Below are positions 60,275 through 64,000 of a stretch of 64,000 nt of DNA, piece by piece. Each line of letters begins with the position of its first letter. Within the stretch, counting starts at the first letter, position 1. The notes beneath the pieces are model-generated. The model made no database searches. It was not told the DNA's origin and was given only the letters and a program-made list of their open reading frames with translations. Location of the stretch: NCBI GenBank assembly GCA_019239975.1, contig JAFAZE010000021.1:26261-90260 (forward strand). Reading direction: 5' to 3'. Source of the stretch: Streptosporangiaceae bacterium (GTDB taxonomy: Bacteria; Actinomycetota; Actinomycetes; Streptosporangiales; Streptosporangiaceae). Position numbers and translations under genes: made by a program.

Positions 60275-60378
60275 CATGCTCCTCGTCGGTGCGAGCGGAG
60301 CAACCGGATGCACAGGACCAGCAGCGCGATACCGAAGACGATCCACGGTGCCGCGATGATCAGGTCGCTTCCGCTCAT
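60274..60378 (-). CDS. 34-residue single-pass membrane peptide
   Basis: The short frame encodes MSGSDLIIAAPWIVFGIALL followed by VLCIRLLRSHRRGA: one membrane helix with a basic cytoplasmic tail. AGAGGA is well placed before ATG 60378. Its stop overlaps the DksA-type start codons, which implies translational coupling. The good ribosome-binding site and fit to the operon support a real gene. The family is unknown to me. Confidence 0.65.
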   Translation of the reverse strand: MSGSDLIIAAPWIVFGIALLVLCIRLLRSHRRGA

Positions 60379-60549
60379 CTGGCTTCCTCTGCTGTCTGTG
60401 CCGTTCGATACCAGTGCACCGGGTGAGCGTGCCCGCTCGGTGAAGTTGCCGTGGTGACGGTGTGGAGGCCGGGCCGCCGCCGCCGTGCCGGAGTGCTGGC
60501 GGGGGATCATGAGAGCTGGGTGAACGGCGCAGAGGCGGGAAAGGGCGCG

Positions 60550-61245
60550 ATGGCCGCGACGGTGCTGGTGGTCGAGGATGAGCGGAAGCTACGGGATTTC
60601 ATACGGTCATACCTGGAGCGGGCGGGCTTCACGGTGCTGTCGACCGGCTCCGGCGCGGAAGCGATCACGATGGCGGGCGAAGCCAGCCCCGATCTCGTGG
60701 TCCTCGATCTGGGCCTGCCAGACGTGCCGGGTGAGACCGTAGCCCGCGAGCTCCGGGCGGAGGTGCCGACGCCGATCCTCATGCTCACCGCGAAGACCAG
60801 TGAGGAAGACCGGATCCGCGGGCTCGAGCTCGGTGCCGACGACTACGTGACGAAGCCGTTCAGTCCCAGGGAACTGGTCTTGCGGGTCCAGGCGATCCTC
60901 CGCCGCGGGGCCCCGGCCGCCGACCAGGGGATCGCCAGCTACGGCGGCGGCGAATTGCTCATCGACGAGCCACGGCGCACCGTGACGGTCCGGGATGGGC
61001 AGGCCGAGCTCACCCCGACCGAGTGGGGTGTCCTGGTGGCGCTGGCCACCGTTCCCGGCCGGGTGTACTCGCGGTTCGAGCTGATCAACCGGGTGCGGGG
61101 TTATGAGTTCGAGGGGTATGAGCGCACCGTGGACTCACACGTGAAGAACCTGCGCCGCAAGATCGAGGAAGACCCGGGCAATCCCCGCATCATCCAGACC
61201 GTCCTCGGCGGCGGTTACCGGCTGGGCCTGGCACGCGATGACTGA
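60550..61245 (+). CDS. OmpR/PhoB-type response regulator
   Basis: A 231-residue two-component regulator. The receiver domain has VLVVEDERKLRDFIRSYLER, the phosphorylation Asp in LVVLDLGLPDVPG (D53) and Lys in DYVTKPFSPREL (K102). The winged-helix output domain ends TVDSHVKNLRRKIEEDPGNP and GGGYRLGLARDD. ATG 60550 is chosen from homology; the open frame starts earlier. It overlaps the histidine kinase gene by eight bases, so the pair is co-translated. The stimulus is unknown. Confidence 0.93.
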   Translation: MAATVLVVEDERKLRDFIRSYLERAGFTVLSTGSGAEAITMAGEASPDLVVLDLGLPDVPGETVARELRAEVPTPILMLTAKTSEEDRIRGLELGADDYVTKPFSPRELVLRVQAILRRGAPAADQGIASYGGGELLIDEPRRTVTVRDGQAELTPTEWGVLVALATVPGRVYSRFELINRVRGYEFEGYERTVDSHVKNLRRKIEEDPGNPRIIQTVLGGGYRLGLARDD

Positions 61246-62557
61246 CGCGCTTGGCCTACGGCTCGCGCTGGCCTTCCTGGCCGTCGCGCTGGCGGCGGTC
61301 GCGTTGCTCGCCGGGCTGGCGGCCGCCTTCGTCTCGGCGGACGTCTCGTCGCTGGGAGACCAGCAGCGCAGCGAGCTGGCGAACGCCGTCGCGGTCGCCG
61401 CGGGTGCTGTATGGGACCGGAACAACAGCTGGTCGTCCGCTGACCTCTCCCCGCTCTTCGACCTGGCGGAGCGTACCGGCGTGGGCCTGGCGATCAGCGA
61501 CGCCGGCGGCCATGTCGTCCAGGCCTCGCCCGGTTTCGCCGCCGAGACGGGGCCGGAAGCCAGGGCGTCCGTGGCCGTGCGGCACCAGCGCATCGGCACG
61601 GTCCTGATCAGGTTCACGAACTCCGGCCTCGGTGCCGCCAACAGTGTCCTGCGTACCGCGTTGTTCCGGGCCATCGCCGGGACGGCCGGGCTGGCGGCGC
61701 TGCTCGCGCTGCTCGCTGGGCTGGCTATGGCGCGGCGGATCACCCGCCCGATCGCGCGGCTCATCACCGTGACCCGGTCCATGGCAGGCGGCGATCACGC
61801 GGCGCGTGCCGGACACGTCCGGGGACCGGGGGAGCTGCGTGAGCTGGCGGCGGCCTTCGACCAGATGGCGGACACGCTGGACCGGGAGGACCAGATCCGC
61901 CGCGACCTGGTGGCCAGCGTCGCGCACGAGCTGCGCACGCCCATCGCGGTGCTCCAGGCGGGCCACGAGGCCCTGCTCGACGGCGTGGCCGAGCCCACAC
62001 CCGCGGAGCTGTCCTCGCTGCGTGACGAGGTGCTGCGGCTGGCGCGCATGGTGGAGGACCTGCAGACGCTGGCCGCCGCCGACGCCGCCGCCCTGCGCCT
62101 TGCCCGGCGCCGGTCCGACCTGGCGGACATCGCGGGCGCGGCGGCCGACAGCCTGGCGCGCAGGTTCGAGGCAGCCGACATCGCCCTGGACCGGCGGCTC
62201 TCCAGCGTTTCGGTGCTCGCCGACCCGCGCTGGCTGCACCAGGTGATCACCAACCTCCTCACCAACGCGCTGAAGTTCACCCCGGCCGACGGCACCGTCA
62301 CCGTCGTGACCAGGCCGGGCGGCCCCGACGCCGTCCTGGAGGTCGCCGATACCGGCGCCGGCATCCCCGCCGGGGACCTGCCCCGCATCTTCGACCGGTT
62401 CTGGCGCGGCCAGGGCGCGGCGCAGACCTCGGGCAGCGGCCTCGGCCTTGCGATCGCCGCCGAGCTCGCCCATGCCCACGGCGGCGAGCTCACCGCCGCG
62501 AGCACCGAAGGGCACGGCACCACGATGACGCTCACCCTGCCCCGCGCCCCTGCCTGA
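61238..62557 (+). CDS. sensor histidine kinase
   Basis: A 439-residue membrane kinase partnering the upstream regulator. Two membrane segments (near 7-35 and 145-170) enclose an extracytoplasmic sensor of about 110 residues. A HAMP domain follows (RRITRPIARLITVTRSMAGG). The H-box is DLVASVAHELRTPIAVLQAG with His at 230. The ATP lid shows VITNLLTNALKFTPADGTV (N box), VADTGAGIPAGDLPRIFDRF (G1) and GSGLGLAIAAELAHAHGG (G2). It overlaps the regulator by eight bases. Confidence 0.93.
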   Translation: MTDALGLRLALAFLAVALAAVALLAGLAAAFVSADVSSLGDQQRSELANAVAVAAGAVWDRNNSWSSADLSPLFDLAERTGVGLAISDAGGHVVQASPGFAAETGPEARASVAVRHQRIGTVLIRFTNSGLGAANSVLRTALFRAIAGTAGLAALLALLAGLAMARRITRPIARLITVTRSMAGGDHAARAGHVRGPGELRELAAAFDQMADTLDREDQIRRDLVASVAHELRTPIAVLQAGHEALLDGVAEPTPAELSSLRDEVLRLARMVEDLQTLAAADAAALRLARRRSDLADIAGAAADSLARRFEAADIALDRRLSSVSVLADPRWLHQVITNLLTNALKFTPADGTVTVVTRPGGPDAVLEVADTGAGIPAGDLPRIFDRFWRGQGAAQTSGSGLGLAIAAELAHAHGGELTAASTEGHGTTMTLTLPRAPA

Positions 62558-62567
62558 ACCAGGCGGA

Positions 62568-63791
62568 TCAGGCGCCGCGCCCGGCCACTGGCGGCCCGCT
62601 GACGCGCACCAGGTCCCGGCCGAGGTCGGAAAGGCTGGCCGCGCCGCACAGAGCCATCGACATCCGGAGCTCCTCGGCGAGGATGTCGATGGCGTGCCGG
62701 ACTCCGGCCTCCCCGGCGGCGGCGAGCCCGTACAGATGCGCGCGGCCGACCAGGACGGCGCGGGCGCCGAGCGCGAGAGCGGATACGATGTCGGCCCCGC
62801 GCCTGATTCCGGAGTCGAACAGCACCTCAACACGGTCGCCGACGGCGTCCGCAATATCGGGGAGCACTTCGAGGGTGGCGGGAACATGGTCCATCTGGCG
62901 GCCGCCGTGGTTGGACACGATGACCGCGTCGACCCCGTGGTCCGCTGCCCGCACGGCTTCCTCCACGCGCAGCACGCCCTTGAGCGCGACCGGCCCATCC
63001 CATTCCTGCCGGATCCACTCCAGGTCACTCCAGCTCACGGTCCCGTCGAACATCTCCTTCATCCGTTCCCGCGAGGTGGGGCCGTGCATGGACAGGTTGG
63101 GGAAGCCGAGTGCGGGCGAGGTCAGGAAGTGCCAGGACCAGGCCGGATGGCGGGCGCCGTCCAGCACCGTACGGAGGGTGAGCTCGGGTGCCGGCAGCTC
63201 GATCCCCCGGTGCAGCTCCCGGTCCCGTTCCGACCGCACCGTCGTATCGGCGCTCACGAGCAGCGCGCGGTAACCGGCCGCCCGGGCCCTTGCCACCAGG
63301 TCCTTCGCGACGGACCGGTCGCCCCACAGGTAGAGCTGGAACCACAGCGGACTGCCCTGCGCGGCGCCGGCGACCGCCTCGAGCGGCTGCGTCGCGAGCG
63401 TCGAGACCCCGTAGGGCAACCTGGCGTGCCGCGCGGCGCGGGCCACCGCGAGCTCGCCTTCATGGTGGAACATCCGCGGGGCCCCGACCGGCGACAGGAC
63501 CATGGGCAGCGGAACGGGCGTGCCCAGGACGGTCGTGCTGGTATCGACGCGGCTGACGTCTCGCAGCACGCGGGGGACAAGCTCGATCTCCCCGAACGCG
63601 GCGCGGTTGCGGCGCAGCGTCCACTCGTCCTCACCGCCGCCGTCGAGGTAACCGGCGGCGCCCGCCGGCAGCCGCCTGCGCGCCAGGCGGGCCAGATCGT
63701 CGATGTCGTAGCAGCGCGCGAGTCCCCGTACGCCGTAGGGGGCCTCAGGTGCCCCAAGGTGAACGAGTTCCCGGATCTCTGACAGCTTCAT
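62568..63791 (-). CDS. FMN-dependent alpha-hydroxyacid oxidase
   Basis: A 407-residue enzyme of the lactate 2-monooxygenase / glycolate oxidase family. FMN and substrate motifs include GYLDGGGEDEWTLRRNRAAF, VVLGTPVPLPMVLSPVGAPR, LKGVLRVEEAVRAADHGVDA and the active-site VSNHGGRQMDHVPATLEVLP (catalytic His and Arg). VLFDSGIRRGADIVSALALG is the FMN-phosphate site. The length and N-terminal extension favour the lactate 2-monooxygenase group, but the substrate could be another 2-hydroxyacid. It is convergent with the kinase gene. Confidence 0.93.
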   Translation of the reverse strand: MKLSEIRELVHLGAPEAPYGVRGLARCYDIDDLARLARRRLPAGAAGYLDGGGEDEWTLRRNRAAFGEIELVPRVLRDVSRVDTSTTVLGTPVPLPMVLSPVGAPRMFHHEGELAVARAARHARLPYGVSTLATQPLEAVAGAAQGSPLWFQLYLWGDRSVAKDLVARARAAGYRALLVSADTTVRSERDRELHRGIELPAPELTLRTVLDGARHPAWSWHFLTSPALGFPNLSMHGPTSRERMKEMFDGTVSWSDLEWIRQEWDGPVALKGVLRVEEAVRAADHGVDAVIVSNHGGRQMDHVPATLEVLPDIADAVGDRVEVLFDSGIRRGADIVSALALGARAVLVGRAHLYGLAAAGEAGVRHAIDILAEELRMSMALCGAASLSDLGRDLVRVSGPPVAGRGA

Positions 63792-63912
63792 GAGCGGCCT
63801 CTTCCCCGAACCCCGAACTCATATCGCAAGCCTTGCCATGATCGTGGAATCGCCGGGCCGTATAGGACGCGTCGGGTTTTTACTTGACGTGAGGGGGGCC
63901 CAGGATTGTGTT

Positions 63913-64000
63913 ATGAGTGCGGATCCGGGGGTGGTGGCGGGGCTGGCGGCGAAGTTCGCGGTGATGCGGCCGCATTTGGGTGAGCGGCAGTGGCGGCTGT
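63913..64000 (+). mobile_element. 5' end of an ISAzo13-type transposase gene (partial)
   Basis: The first 29 codons (SADPGVVAGLAAKFAVMRPH, then LGERQWRL) match the opening of ISAzo13-family transposases as I remember it; the gene continues past the window. TTGACG at about 63883-63888 could be its -35 element. The insertion end is probably between 63845 and 63880, but the terminal repeat cannot be fixed without the other end. Confidence 0.6.

Overview
The window is very GC-rich (by eye about 70% or more) and densely coded, with many ATGA/GTGA start-stop overlaps. It carries SARP, TetR, LacI, Lrp and ArsR regulators, CBM2-tagged secreted hydrolases and an SCO5389-family protein. This points to a soil filamentous actinomycete. 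The sequence alone does not give the genus; an order such as Streptosporangiales is a guess.

Layout. (1) 1-1.4 kb: a frameshifted SARP/BTAD regulator, divergent from a SnoaL-like and a cupin protein. (2) 1.7-18.8 kb: an exopolysaccharide locus. It has an initiating phosphoglycosyltransferase, a kinase-fold phosphotransferase, a PssD/PssE (Alg14/Alg13-like) pair, a secreted propeller-LamG protein, a single ORF joining a Wzy-like polymerase to a Wzx-like flippase, a GT4 enzyme, a secreted glycosidase, a Wzz protein whose ATPase lacks the P-loop lysine, a sulfotransferase, a GT2 enzyme, a PAP2 protein and a methyltransferase. Together these would start, extend, export, length-control and sulfate a surface polysaccharide. 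(3) 19-22.5 kb: a small secreted protein, an alpha/beta hydrolase, and a TetR/MFS drug-efflux pair with matching palindromic operators. (4) 22.6-27.5 kb: a lectin-tailed beta-rich protein lacking its 5' end, then an SDR / zinc alcohol dehydrogenase / small membrane protein operon. (5) 28.2-39 kb: a CBM2 protein with an HEYAE motif; then a sugar regulon (LacI, two ABC permeases, binding protein, GH-A glycosidase) divergent from a GH36 alpha-galactosidase across two identical operators. (6) 39-45.2 kb: an ArsR-SRPBCC fusion with a predicted leaderless promoter, a VOC protein, a scramblase-like protein, a DUF929 protein behind a tandem 24-bp palindromic repeat, a decayed CooC-like ATPase, an SCO5389-family gene behind a Zur/Fur-like site, and a DUF3800 gene with an in-frame stop. 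(7) 45.7-55.5 kb: a seven-repeat secreted protein, rhomboid protease, RNase Z-like hydrolase, alpha/beta hydrolase with a Pro/Thr repeat insert, a two-RCK potassium channel, a CBM2 esterase and a GH5 enzyme. (8) 55.8-64 kb: an Lrp regulator divergent from an amino-acid exporter, a broken TerC gene and stress-protein remnant, an SMR exporter, a DksA/34-residue peptide/DedA operon, a two-component system, an FMN alpha-hydroxyacid oxidase, and the start of a probable ISAzo13-type transposase.

Two themes cut across the window. Several genes carry single disabling lesions (SARP, CooC-like, DUF3800, GSP17M-like, TerC), so either local decay or assembly indels should be considered. Short G/C-rich tandem repeats, often near 18 bp, recur inside and between genes. 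The most unusual candidates for new biology are the polymerase-flippase fusion with the P-loop-less Wzz protein, and the two predicted leaderless promoters whose operators fill the -35/-10 spacer.
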